A DNA stretch of 64,000 bases, from contig JAFEBB010000001.1 in NCBI GenBank assembly GCA_018266075.1, positions 1 through 64,000 on the forward strand, given 5' to 3'. This DNA is from Deltaproteobacteria bacterium. GTDB taxonomy: Bacteria; Myxococcota; Myxococcia; Myxococcales; SZAS-1. Positions 35,091 to 43,084 of the stretch are shown here, in pieces. Below the pieces are notes generated by a model, which worked only from the letters and a program-made list of their open reading frames with translations, was not told the DNA's origin and made no database searches. The first letter of the stretch is position 1; the number at the start of each line of letters is the position of its first letter. Both the position numbers and the translations under genes were made by a program.

Positions 35091-35111
35091 TCGAGCGGGA
35101 ATTGCGCTCGA
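35091..35111. promoter_or_regulatory. inverted repeat upstream of the small basic protein gene
   Basis: TCGAGCG and CGCTCGA form a perfect 7-bp inverted repeat around a 7-nt spacer, about 15 bp upstream of the gene's start. It could be an operator or a leader hairpin. Confidence 0.3.
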
Positions 35112-35278
35112 GGGAGTCCCGTCATGGCACGCCGAATCGACGCGCAGCCATCGCGCCTGCGCGCGTGAATCTCGTTCCGCACACGCAAGGGCCTCGGGTT
35201 GTTGAGCGCGCGACCGCTGCCTTGCGCGCAGGGACCTCGCGTCACCACCCTCACCCCTGGGACCGTGGGAGGTGGCTC

Positions 35279-35536
35279 GTGCGTTGGCTCCTGCTGAGCT
35301 TCGCCGTCGCCGGCGCTGGGCTGGGCTGCACGTGCTTCAACAGCAACACCGAGAAGGTCACGCCCCCGGCGCCGACCACCGTCGACCCGCAGTGCTACAA
35401 GAACGGCACGGCCTGGGAAGAGAGCTGCATCAAGGAATGCAACGGTCGAGCAGACGAGCGCAACTGCGACCAGAGCTGTCGGGCCACGGCGCAGCAGCTC
35501 TACGCCAAGTGCCCCGTGGTCCACGCGACCGAATAG
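35279..35536 (+). CDS. small Cys-rich lipoprotein
   Basis: GTG 35279 is preceded by GGGAGGTGG. The 85-residue product has a signal peptide ending in the lipobox GLGC (Cys18). The mature part has seven more cysteines, five of them in a helical-looking C-x4-C-x3-C type pattern (about residues 46-76). No family is recognised. Confidence 0.6.
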   Translation: MRWLLLSFAVAGAGLGCTCFNSNTEKVTPPAPTTVDPQCYKNGTAWEESCIKECNGRADERNCDQSCRATAQQLYAKCPVVHATE

Positions 35537-35642
35537 CCCCTCGCTTGCTCGCAGACCGGGCAAGCATGCAGGCGCGCTCACGCCAGCGTGCCCAACGTAA
35601 AAGTGGACCACCGCCGCGCGTCGGGCGTGCCGAGGACACCGC

Positions 35643-36845
35643 TTGGGCTCACGACATTCGCTGAGCGGGAAGCTGCTTCGAGGCGTTGGCCTGACGCTGC
35701 TCGTGTTGATCGGTCTGCTCGCGCTGCTCCAGCTCGCCGCCACGCCGATCGCGCAGTGGTACACCCGCCGCGCGCTCCGGAACCTGACCAGCTTCGACGG
35801 CACCGTGGGCGAGGTGCGCGCGAGCGTGTTTCCGCCCACGTACGCGCTCGAGAACCTGCGGCTCACCGAGCGCGAAGGCCCCCAGTCGCGAGAGCCGCTG
35901 CTGCAGATCCAGCACGTGATGCTGCGCATCGCCTGGAGGCAGCTCCTCCATGGCGCGCTGGTTGCCAACGTGGAGCTCGACGCGCCGCACCTGCACGTGG
36001 TCACCCGCGCGGAGCAGGCGCGGCCCGGCGAGAGCCCGAAGTCGCGCGAGGATCAGCTGGCCAAGCTCGAGCAAGAGCTGGAGCTGCAGACGCCGCTCAA
36101 GGTGAACCTCGTCGAGATCCACCGCGGGGCGGTGACCGTCATCGAGACGAGCGGCAAGCCCATGCCCAAGCTGGAGCTCACCCACCTCGAGCTCTCCATC
36201 TCCAACCTCGCCACGCGCGCGGCGGAGAAGGAGCACCAGCCCACCGTCCTCGACGGCCACGGAGTCCTGCAGCGCACCGGCGTGGTGACCGCGAAGATCA
36301 CCGCCGATCCCTGGGCCAAGGGCCTCAACTTCGACGGCCGCGTGAGCCTGCGCAACCTGCAGATCTCAGATCTTCGAACGCTGGTGGAAGCGGCGACCCA
36401 GCTCAAGCCCACCCAGGGAACCATCGATCTCTTCGCCGACTTCAAGGCCAAGAACGGCCACATCACCGGCGGCGTGAAGCCCGTGCTCCACGACGTCGAG
36501 CTCGCGCCCGCGAATCCGTCGCCCTGGACGAGCCTCAAGGCCTGGGTCGCGGACCTCGGGCTCGATCTCTTCTCGAGTCACAGGGGAAGCGACCAGAAGA
36601 AGCTCGCGACGGTGGTTCCCATCCGCGGCACCGTCGACGATCCCCAGGCCCAGCTCTGGCCCACGATCATGGGCGTGGTGCGCAACGCCTTCGTGGAAGG
36701 CGTGACCGAGGGCTTCGCGAACGTGCCGCCGCAGACCGCGGAGAAGAAGCAGAACCCGGTGGAGCAGCTCGGCAACGCGCTCAACAAGCAGAAGGGGCCG
36801 CCGAAAGCGCAGCCCCCTGCCCCGACGCGCCAAGGACGACACTGA
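35643..36845 (+). CDS. AsmA/DUF748-like membrane-anchored protein
   Basis: The product has up to 400 residues from a TTG at 35643. One N-terminal membrane helix (about 11-33) is followed by a long beta-rich periplasmic domain with segments such as VRASVFPPTYALENLRL and VELDAPHLHVV, typical of DUF748/AsmA-like proteins linked to outer-membrane lipid homeostasis. The C-terminal tail is Gln/Pro/Lys-rich. The start codon is uncertain because no strong ribosome-binding site is visible. Confidence 0.65.
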   Translation: MGSRHSLSGKLLRGVGLTLLVLIGLLALLQLAATPIAQWYTRRALRNLTSFDGTVGEVRASVFPPTYALENLRLTEREGPQSREPLLQIQHVMLRIAWRQLLHGALVANVELDAPHLHVVTRAEQARPGESPKSREDQLAKLEQELELQTPLKVNLVEIHRGAVTVIETSGKPMPKLELTHLELSISNLATRAAEKEHQPTVLDGHGVLQRTGVVTAKITADPWAKGLNFDGRVSLRNLQISDLRTLVEAATQLKPTQGTIDLFADFKAKNGHITGGVKPVLHDVELAPANPSPWTSLKAWVADLGLDLFSSHRGSDQKKLATVVPIRGTVDDPQAQLWPTIMGVVRNAFVEGVTEGFANVPPQTAEKKQNPVEQLGNALNKQKGPPKAQPPAPTRQGRH

Positions 36846-36884
36846 CCCGCGCCGCCGCGCGTAACGCCGTCGCGAACGCGTGGC

Positions 36885-37034
36885 CTACATCCGCTCGATG
36901 CGCATGTAGCGAATGATGTTGGGCATCTCGCGGAGCGCCAGCGCAATCCCCGCGAATGCGAGGGCCACGCCGAAGACCTTCGCCGCGGCCTGCACCGCCT
37001 GCGAGCCCTGAGAACGAATGACGATGTGCTTCAT
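36885..37034 (-). CDS. tiny DUF6893-like protein of the hydrogenase-associated operon
   Basis: An ATG at 37034 with GGAGG upstream opens a 49-residue frame. The product has one hydrophobic segment (VFGVALAFAGIALAL) and ends PNIIRYMRIERM, resembling the C-terminus of DUF6893 miniproteins. Its start overlaps the stop of the maturation protease gene by 4 bp. Similar tiny proteins accompany group 1h hydrogenase genes in other bacteria as far as I know; a function has not been assigned. Confidence 0.6.
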   Translation of the reverse strand: MKHIVIRSQGSQAVQAAAKVFGVALAFAGIALALREMPNIIRYMRIERM

Positions 37035-37528
37035 GGGTGCACCTCCGGTTGCTTCCCTACGGGCTTGATCTCGCGATCGAGCAGCTCGAGCACGATCGTC
37101 ACCGCGTCGTCGACGACGGCCTCGACCTGGGGGCTCAACGCCATGCGCTCCTCGACGCTCTTCGGCACGCAGCCCACGATTCGCACCGGCGGCATCGCTG
37201 CGCCGAGCGCGCGCGCCTGCGCGAAGACCGCGGGCAGATCCATGCCGTGCGGGCTCTGGTCGCCGCCCGGGAGACTGGCGAGGTCCGGCTCGAGCGCGAA
37301 GAGCGTCCCCGGCGCGTGCCCCGGCCGCATCAGCGCATCGACGATGATCAGCAGCTCCAGCGGCTGCATCAGGTCATAGGCGAGGTGCAGCCCGCGAATG
37401 CCGTAGTCGATGGCGGTGATGCCCGGCGGCAGCGGGTGCGCACGAATGCGGCGAATCACCTCGGGACCAAAGCCGTCGTCGCCGAGGAAGATGTTCCCGA
37501 CGCCGGCAATCAAGGCGCTCGTGCTCAT
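37031..37528 (-). CDS. [NiFe]-hydrogenase maturation protease (HyaD family)
   Basis: The 165-residue product starts at ATG 37528 with GGAGG upstream. It has the family signatures GVGNIFLGDDGFGPEV (Asp/Glu nickel-sensing residues) at about 9-24, DYGIRGLHLAY at about 41-51, and IIVDALMRPGHAPGTL at about 60-75. These endopeptidases remove the C-terminal tail of the hydrogenase large subunit after nickel insertion. No large-subunit gene lies in the window, and the opposing genes are hydrogenase remnants, so the substrate is either elsewhere in the genome or lost. Confidence 0.88.
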   Translation of the reverse strand: MSTSALIAGVGNIFLGDDGFGPEVIRRIRAHPLPPGITAIDYGIRGLHLAYDLMQPLELLIIVDALMRPGHAPGTLFALEPDLASLPGGDQSPHGMDLPAVFAQARALGAAMPPVRIVGCVPKSVEERMALSPQVEAVVDDAVTIVLELLDREIKPVGKQPEVHP

Positions 37529-37977
37529 GGTGCAGCCTCCGCGGCTTCGACGAGCGGCTCCACCTCGTCCAGGGCGTAGTACTGGTAGCGGCCGTACCAG
37601 CGGTGCAGCTCGGCAGCCGGGTCCTGGTCGAGCGTGACCGCGACGTACGCGCGGCCATCGACGTCGGTCATCACTGCCTCCACCGTCGCCACGCAGCCGA
37701 CGAACAGACAATCCTGCGCATCCGTGCGGCGCGAGCTGGCGCGCAGGCGCACGCGGCTGCCGCGCGTCAGTCCTCCGGGCGATGCGCGCGGGATCATCTC
37801 TTCGCGGTGCACGTCGCGGAACGCGCCGTGGAGCCGCTCCCAATCCTCGGGCTGCAGCTTCTCCGATTGGTCGATGATGGCCGCCGAGCGCGGATCGGTC
37901 GCGCGCGCCTCGTCTTCTTCAATGGCGCGACGCACGAACTGCTCCACCAAGACCGAGTCCGAAGACGCGCCCGACAT
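37525..37977 (-). CDS. hydrogenase-operon-associated protein
   Basis: The 150-residue product begins at ATG 37977 after AGGAG. Its C-terminal half (GSRVRLRASSRRTDAQD, then FVGCVATVEAV, VAVTLDQDPAAEL and YYALDEVEPL) resembles an uncharacterised protein commonly encoded beside group 1h [NiFe]-hydrogenase and HyaD-type protease genes. It overlaps the protease gene by 4 bp. Its role is unknown; assembly or maturation is inferred only from gene neighbourhood. Confidence 0.65.
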   Translation of the reverse strand: MSGASSDSVLVEQFVRRAIEEDEARATDPRSAAIIDQSEKLQPEDWERLHGAFRDVHREEMIPRASPGGLTRGSRVRLRASSRRTDAQDCLFVGCVATVEAVMTDVDGRAYVAVTLDQDPAAELHRWYGRYQYYALDEVEPLVEAAEAAP

Positions 37978-38166
37978 GTACTCTCCTCGGGAGAACAGAT
38001 GATCCGCTCCCAAGGTGGCCATGCACCCGATCGGCTGCACGGGCGGAGTCGAGGTTCCGAGGTCCCGAAGAACCCTCGACAAGGATCCCACTCGTCCTCT
38101 GGTTCGATGCGGCCGCTCGCCTGCGTGGCCAAGCTCGACGGGCACACCTGGACGCGGAGTGAAGTC

Positions 38167-38806
38167 ATGCCCCAGACACCTTCAGGCGTCGATGAGGTTC
38201 ACATGTTCACATCCTCTGGATTTCGGAGGGCATGAGCTGCGACGGCGACACCGTGTCCATCACAGCGGCCCAGCGGCCAAGCCTGGAGGACGTTCTGCTC
38301 GGGCTCATACCGGGACTGCCCAAGGCGCACCTGCACAACAAGTGCTCGACTTCTCGCTCGGCGTGCGAACCGACTTGCTTCGACTTCGCAGCGCCGGCGC
38401 CGACGTGCGCATCGCCTACTCACCGCTCGACGCCGTTCAGCTCGCTCGCGAGAACCCACGACGCGAGGTGGTGTTCTTTGGAATCAGCTTCGCGACGCGA
38501 CAGAAGCTCGGCGTGGAGATCGATGAGCACTTGGTGCCCGTGGCCGATGCGGTGCGCGGCGCGTGCGAGCTCCTGGGAATGGACCCTATGCTCATCGCCA
38601 ACGAAGGAAAGCTCGTCGCGTTCGTGCCGCCGGAGGGCGCAGGGGCCGTGCTCGAGGCCATGCGCGCACATCCGCTGGGTCGCGCGGCCGCGCGGCTTGG
38701 TGTCGTGACTGCGGAGCATCCGTGGACGGTCGCGGTGCGAACGCTCGTCGGCGGACGACGCGTCCTCGACCTGCCGTTTGGCGAGGTTCTCCCGCGCATC
38801 TGTTGA
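38167..38806 (+). pseudogene. collapsed hydrogenase locus: hhyS-hypD-hypE fragments
   Basis: Three hydrogenase genes are fused by deletions. Part 1 (38167 to about 38345) is the N-terminus of a group 1h small subunit. It reads MPQTPSGVDEVH, then, after an 8-bp tandem duplication (GTTCACAT at 38197-38204 and 38205-38212) shifts the frame, ILWISEGMSCDGDTVS and LGLIPGLPKAHLHN. Part 2 (about 38370-38497), after a 1-bp loss near 38342, matches HypD (GADVRIAYSPLDAV, REVVFFGISFAT). Part 3 (about 38506-38806) is the last 100 residues of HypE (GACELLGMDPMLIANEGKL, FGEVLPRIC end). CDGD in place of CxxC is the Asp-ligated proximal cluster motif of group 1h enzymes. Not functional as it stands. Confidence 0.85.
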
Positions 38807-38940
38807 GCGCGCCTTGCACGGTGGTTGCCGACCCGCTGCAACCGACGCCACCCGCGTTCCAGCAGGTGGCGTCGATGGGTCGCCTCACCGGTGCACGGTG
38901 CGAGGCGACTTGGCGCTCGGCGACGAGCTGGAGCAAGACG

Positions 38941-39135
38941 ATGGCTGAGTTGCCCCTGGCGCGGATTGGCGAGCGCACTTCCGAAGAGCTCGGGCAGCTC
39001 TTCCGCGCGGCCAACCACCCCAAGGAGCTCGTGACCGTGGAGCTGATGCTCAAGCCCTACGACTTGTCCGTGCTTCTGGAGCGCGTGAGCGAGGGCGTCA
39101 CGAAGCGCAGGCCACACACCGACGCCCATCCTTGA
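38941..39135 (+). pseudogene. possible remnant of a receiver-like protein
   Basis: A 64-residue frame starts at ATG 38941. Its last half, ELMLKPYDLSVLLERV, resembles the C-terminal Lys-Pro helix of CheY-type receiver domains, while the first half fits no part of that fold. It lies in the decayed stretch next to the hydrogenase remnants and has no convincing ribosome-binding site. It may be the joined ends of a deleted gene, or a small gene of its own. Confidence 0.3.
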
Positions 39136-39147
39136 ATCACTCGGCCC

Positions 39148-39741
39148 TCAGCGCTGGTACGTACCCACCAGCTCGCCGTAGCCGAGGACGTGCGCGCCCG
39201 TCCCCTCGAGGATTCGCGAGCGGCCCGCGCCTGGCTCGATGGCCAGCACGCGATCCAGCGCGAAGAGTTGGAAGTGATAGTGGTGCGCGTCGTCACCCTT
39301 CGGTGGCGCACACCCGGCCCAGCCCTCCTTGAGGAACGAGTTCCTTCCCACGTGGCCCCCGCAGAGCTCGTCGGGCGCGCCGCCGTGGAGCGCGGCGGGC
39401 ACGCCTTGCAGCTCGGGCGGAAGGTCGTAGAGCAGCCAGTGAACGAAGGGCAGCAGCAACGGCGCATCCGGGTCTTCGCAGATGAGGACCAACGAGCGCG
39501 TCGCGGCCGGCGTTGACGACCAGCGCAAGGGCGGGCTCACCGCGGCGCCGTCGGCAGAGTGCACGACGGGGATGCGCTCGCCTTGCAGGAACTCGGACGA
39601 GCTCAGCTCCATGCGAGGCGTGTAGCCCGCGCCGAGCCGCGCCGCGGCCAGCCGAGAGGAGCCCGCGCGCTCGCTCGGCTTCCCACCCACGAACATGTGC
39701 GGCATCGAGTAGATCGACTTCACCACGTGGAGTGCATCCAT
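39148..39741 (-). CDS. YbhB/YbcL-type PEBP family protein
   Basis: ATG 39741 follows AGGAGG. The 197-residue product has the phosphatidylethanolamine-binding fold signatures: LVLICEDPDAP (about 93-103), HWLLYDLP (about 110-117) and HHYHFQLFALD (about 155-165). Bacterial members (Raf kinase inhibitor-like) are of unknown ligand. The first 45 residues form an extension before the conserved core. Confidence 0.85.
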   Translation of the reverse strand: MDALHVVKSIYSMPHMFVGGKPSERAGSSRLAAARLGAGYTPRMELSSSEFLQGERIPVVHSADGAAVSPPLRWSSTPAATRSLVLICEDPDAPLLLPFVHWLLYDLPPELQGVPAALHGGAPDELCGGHVGRNSFLKEGWAGCAPPKGDDAHHYHFQLFALDRVLAIEPGAGRSRILEGTGAHVLGYGELVGTYQR

Positions 39742-39998
39742 CGCGACCTCCTGTCGCGAACGTAGTGCTGGCGCCGGCGGCTCGTGCGTTGCGCCTCGCA
39801 TGCCTGCACGGCGACGCCTGGGCCGCTCGGCCAGGGCCGCTCTGGGCAAGCTTCCGAGCGAGAGCGCGACACCGGGTCCCGCATCGTCGGACATCGCCGC
39901 GCGGAGCGGAGGCCTGGTGGACCGGCGCTCCAGGCAGAGCTCGTCAGCGGGGCCGTTCTCGCAGGTGAAGACACGGGCCAGGCTCTCACCACGCAACC

Positions 39999-40169
39999 TT
40001 GCCCGAGCCCTCGGGCGAAGTGGGCCTCGCGGACGTGAAGCTGGTGGAGGCCATCCACGAATCGATCCGCACGCACGCGCCGGTGGTGATTCACGCGCCG
40101 ATTCGAAAGCGTCGACCGAGTGAGAAGGTGCACGCGCCCGCACGCGTGCACGCGGCGCCGCCGCACTGA
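39999..40169 (+). pseudogene. C-terminal fragment of a Gfo/Idh/MocA oxidoreductase
   Basis: A short open stretch reads GEVGLADVKLVEAIHESIRT...PVVI, which closely matches the last helix of Gfo/Idh/MocA dehydrogenases, and continues to a stop at 40167-40169 with a basic tail. The NAD-binding domain and catalytic Lys are absent. Sequence 39742-39998, between this fragment and the PEBP gene start, shows no recognisable gene. The fragment is 5 bp from the convergent SDR stop. Confidence 0.5.
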
Positions 40170-40174
40170 GCGGC

Positions 40175-41170
40175 TCAGCGTCGAAGCGCAGCTGCGGTGC
40201 CACCGACGACCGCAGCCACGCCAAGCGCTGCGATTGCCGGGTGGATGCGCAACCAGATGGAGGGACTCCACGCCTTCGACCTCGCGTCGAACCGGCCATG
40301 CGCGCCGCGATCGCCGGGCACGGGCTCGTCGAGGTTGTCGGGCTGGTACGCAGGCTGCGGGCTCGGCGTCTGCTGCGACTGGTAGCCGGTTCGCGCGAGG
40401 TACCACTCGGTGAGCCCCGGCGCGAAGAACCTGCCGAGCACCGCCTTCCACACCGGCAGCCCGAGCCAGAGCTCGCGAGGCCGCTTGCGCGCGGCGTAGA
40501 TCACCGCCCGCGCGATCACCTCGGGCTGGAAGATGGGCGGCACCGGCTGCGGCCGACGGGGCATCTTGCTGCGCGCGGTGTCGAACTGCGGCGTGTTCAC
40601 CGCGGGCAGCTGCACCATGCAGATCTTCACCGCGCTGCCATCGTGTCGGAGCTCGATGCGCACCGAGTCCGAGTAGGCGCGGATGGCGGCCTTGCTTGCG
40701 CAGTAGGCGCTCTGCAGAGGGATGGAGCAGTAGGCCAGCGCCGAGCCGATCTGGATGATCGTGCCCGAGTTGCGCTGGCGCATGCGCTTCAGTGCGGCCT
40801 TCGTTCCGTACACGGTGCCCAGGTAGTTCACCGCGGTGACGCGCGCGAATTCGCCTGGCTCCACCTCGTGCGCCGGCGCGAAGACGGATGCCATCGCGTC
40901 GTTGACCCAGATGTCGATGGGCCCGAGCCGCGCCTCGATCTCCGCCGCGGCCTCCTCCACCGACACGGCGCTCGAGACGTCGGTGGGCACGACCAGCGCT
41001 CGCCCGCCTGCCTCCTCGATCTCCCGCGCAGCGTGCAGCAGGGCCCCTTCGTTCCGGGCGAGCAGCGCCACCTTGGCGTGCTTGGCGCCGAAGGCCCGCG
41101 CGACCGCTCGCCCCACGCCGCTCGACGCGCCCGTCACCACCACCACCCGACCTGCAAGCCTCGTCGTCAC
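40175..41170 (-). CDS. short-chain dehydrogenase/reductase
   Basis: The 331-residue product starts at GTG 41170. It has the classical SDR cofactor motif TGASSGVG (about 14-21), an NAD(P)-pocket Asp in PTDVSS (about 62-67), and catalytic Ser (IQIGSALAY) with YCASK (Tyr and Lys). The usual NNAG is NDAM. The C-terminal 100 residues extend beyond the SDR core and finish with a hydrophobic helix (about 308-327), so it may be membrane-associated. Substrate unknown. Confidence 0.85.
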   Translation of the reverse strand: MTTRLAGRVVVVTGASSGVGRAVARAFGAKHAKVALLARNEGALLHAAREIEEAGGRALVVPTDVSSAVSVEEAAAEIEARLGPIDIWVNDAMASVFAPAHEVEPGEFARVTAVNYLGTVYGTKAALKRMRQRNSGTIIQIGSALAYCSIPLQSAYCASKAAIRAYSDSVRIELRHDGSAVKICMVQLPAVNTPQFDTARSKMPRRPQPVPPIFQPEVIARAVIYAARKRPRELWLGLPVWKAVLGRFFAPGLTEWYLARTGYQSQQTPSPQPAYQPDNLDEPVPGDRGAHGRFDARSKAWSPSIWLRIHPAIAALGVAAVVGGTAAALRR

Positions 41171-41293
41171 CCACGAACACTAGCCACTTGCGCGCAGCCG
41201 CGATCGACGGCCCGCGTATCGGCGGTCGCCTGCCCGCTGATGCGCGAGCGCGGGTGCCTAGATTTCGCGCGACCTCGCACGGGCGGTGAACCC

Positions 41294-43081
41294 ATGGCCA
41301 TGACAGTGGGCGACAAGATCCTCGAGCGGCTCGCCGAGTGGGGCGTGCACCGCGTCTTCGGCTTCCCGGGAGACGGCATCAACGGCCTGATGAGCGCCTT
41401 CAACCACGGCGACCACGGCATCCGCTACGTGCAGGTCCGTCACGAGGAGATGGCCGCCTTCATGGCCTGCGCGCACGCCAAGTTCACGGGCGAGGTCGGC
41501 GTGTGCATCGCCACCTCGGGCCCGGGTGCCATCCACCTGCTCAACGGCCTCTACGACGCGCGCATGGATCACGCGCCCGTGGTGGCGCTCGTGGGCCAGA
41601 GCGCGCGCGCCTCGATGGGCGCCGACTACCAGCAAGAGGTCGACCTCACCTCGCTCTTCAAAGACGTGGCCCGCGAGTACTGCCAGGTAGCCATGAGCCC
41701 CATGCAGACCCGACAGCTCATCGATCGCGCGGTGCGCATCGCCAAGGCGGAGCGCACCGTCACGTGCGTCATCTTCCCCAAGGACGTGCAGGAGCTCGAT
41801 GCCGAGAAGCCGCCGCACCAGCACGGCGCTTCGTTCACGGGCGTGGGCTTCACCAGCCCGCGCGTGGTGCCCATCGCCGAGGACCTGGGCCGCGCTGCCG
41901 AGGTACTCAACGCGGGAAAGAAGGTGGCGATGCTCGTGGGCGCGGGCTGCAAGGGCGCGACCGACGAGGTGCTCGAGATCGCCGACCTGCTCGGCGCCGG
42001 CGTCGCGAAGGCGCTGCTGGGCAAGGACGTGCTCCCGGATGACTTGCCGTTCGTCACCGGGCCCATCGGCCTGCTCGGGACGAAGCCCTCGTGGAACCTG
42101 ATGCAGGACTGCGACACGTTGCTGATGGTGGGCACGAGCTTTCCCTACTCGGAGTTCTTGCCCAGGGAAGGCAAGGCACGCGGCGTCCAGATCGATCTCG
42201 ACGGACGGATGCTGAGCCTGCGCTTTCCCATGGAGGTCAACCTCTGCGGCGACGCGAAGGAGACGCTGCGCGCCCTCGCGCCGCTCTTGCGCAAGAAGCC
42301 GGATCGCAGCTGGCGCGAGAAGATCGCCGACGACAACCGCGCCTGGTGGGAGCTCATGCAGTCGCGCGCGATGGGCGAGGCCAAGCCGCTCAATCCGCAG
42401 CGCGTGTTCTGGGAGCTCTCGCCGCTGCTGCCCGACCGCTGCATCCTCACCGCGGACTCGGGCTCGTCGGCCGGCTGGTACGCGCGCGATCTCAAGATTC
42501 GCCGCGGCATGCAGGGCTCGCTCTCGGGCACGCTCGCGACGATGGGCCCCGCCGTGCCCTACGCCATCGCCGCGAAGTTCGCGTACCCGGATCGCGTGGT
42601 GTTCGCGCTCGCAGGCGACGGCGCCATGCAGATGAACGGCATCAACGAGCTCATCACCATCTCCAAGTACTGGAAGGAGTGGGCCGACCCGCGGCTCATC
42701 GTGCTCGTACTCAACAATCGCGATCTCAACTACGTGACCTGGGAGATGCGGGCGATGGCGGGTGAGCCCAAGCTCGAGACGTCGCAGGACATCCCCGACT
42801 TTCCCTACGCGCGCTACGCCGAATCGCTGGGCCTGCTCGGCGTGAAGATGGAGACGCCCGACTCGGTGCAAGCGGGCTGGGCCAAGGCGCTCGCCGCAGA
42901 CAGGCCGTGTGTCGTGGAGGCGCGCGTCGACCCGGATGTTCCGCCGCTGCCACCGCACCTCACGCTGAAGGAAGCCAAGGCCTTCGCGAGCGCGCTGCTC
43001 AAGGGCGATCCGGACACGCCCGGCGTGATCAAGCAGACGCTCCGCGAACAGTTCTCCAACCTCATCGGCCGCAAGGACTGA
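41294..43081 (+). CDS. thiamine pyrophosphate-dependent enzyme (pyruvate oxidase/acetolactate synthase-like)
   Basis: The 595-residue product has the three-domain POX/AHAS layout. The N-terminal pyrimidine-binding domain carries catalytic Glu in VRHEEMAAFMA (about 51-61). A central domain follows, then a C-terminal TPP-binding domain with GDGAMQMNG and NNRDLN about 30 residues later. It is closest in outline to PoxB/YdaP-type 2-oxo acid oxidases; FAD binding is possible but not provable here. It is the first gene of a three-gene operon, with gaps of 3 and 8 bp. Confidence 0.85.
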   Translation: MAMTVGDKILERLAEWGVHRVFGFPGDGINGLMSAFNHGDHGIRYVQVRHEEMAAFMACAHAKFTGEVGVCIATSGPGAIHLLNGLYDARMDHAPVVALVGQSARASMGADYQQEVDLTSLFKDVAREYCQVAMSPMQTRQLIDRAVRIAKAERTVTCVIFPKDVQELDAEKPPHQHGASFTGVGFTSPRVVPIAEDLGRAAEVLNAGKKVAMLVGAGCKGATDEVLEIADLLGAGVAKALLGKDVLPDDLPFVTGPIGLLGTKPSWNLMQDCDTLLMVGTSFPYSEFLPREGKARGVQIDLDGRMLSLRFPMEVNLCGDAKETLRALAPLLRKKPDRSWREKIADDNRAWWELMQSRAMGEAKPLNPQRVFWELSPLLPDRCILTADSGSSAGWYARDLKIRRGMQGSLSGTLATMGPAVPYAIAAKFAYPDRVVFALAGDGAMQMNGINELITISKYWKEWADPRLIVLVLNNRDLNYVTWEMRAMAGEPKLETSQDIPDFPYARYAESLGLLGVKMETPDSVQAGWAKALAADRPCVVEARVDPDVPPLPPHLTLKEAKAFASALLKGDPDTPGVIKQTLREQFSNLIGRKD

Positions 43082-43084
43082 GCC

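Noticed and set aside
39742-39998. Possible gene between the PEBP gene and the Gfo/Idh fragment
   Set aside because: Open frames exist on both strands, but none has a domain, a ribosome-binding site or sensible composition; probably decayed sequence.
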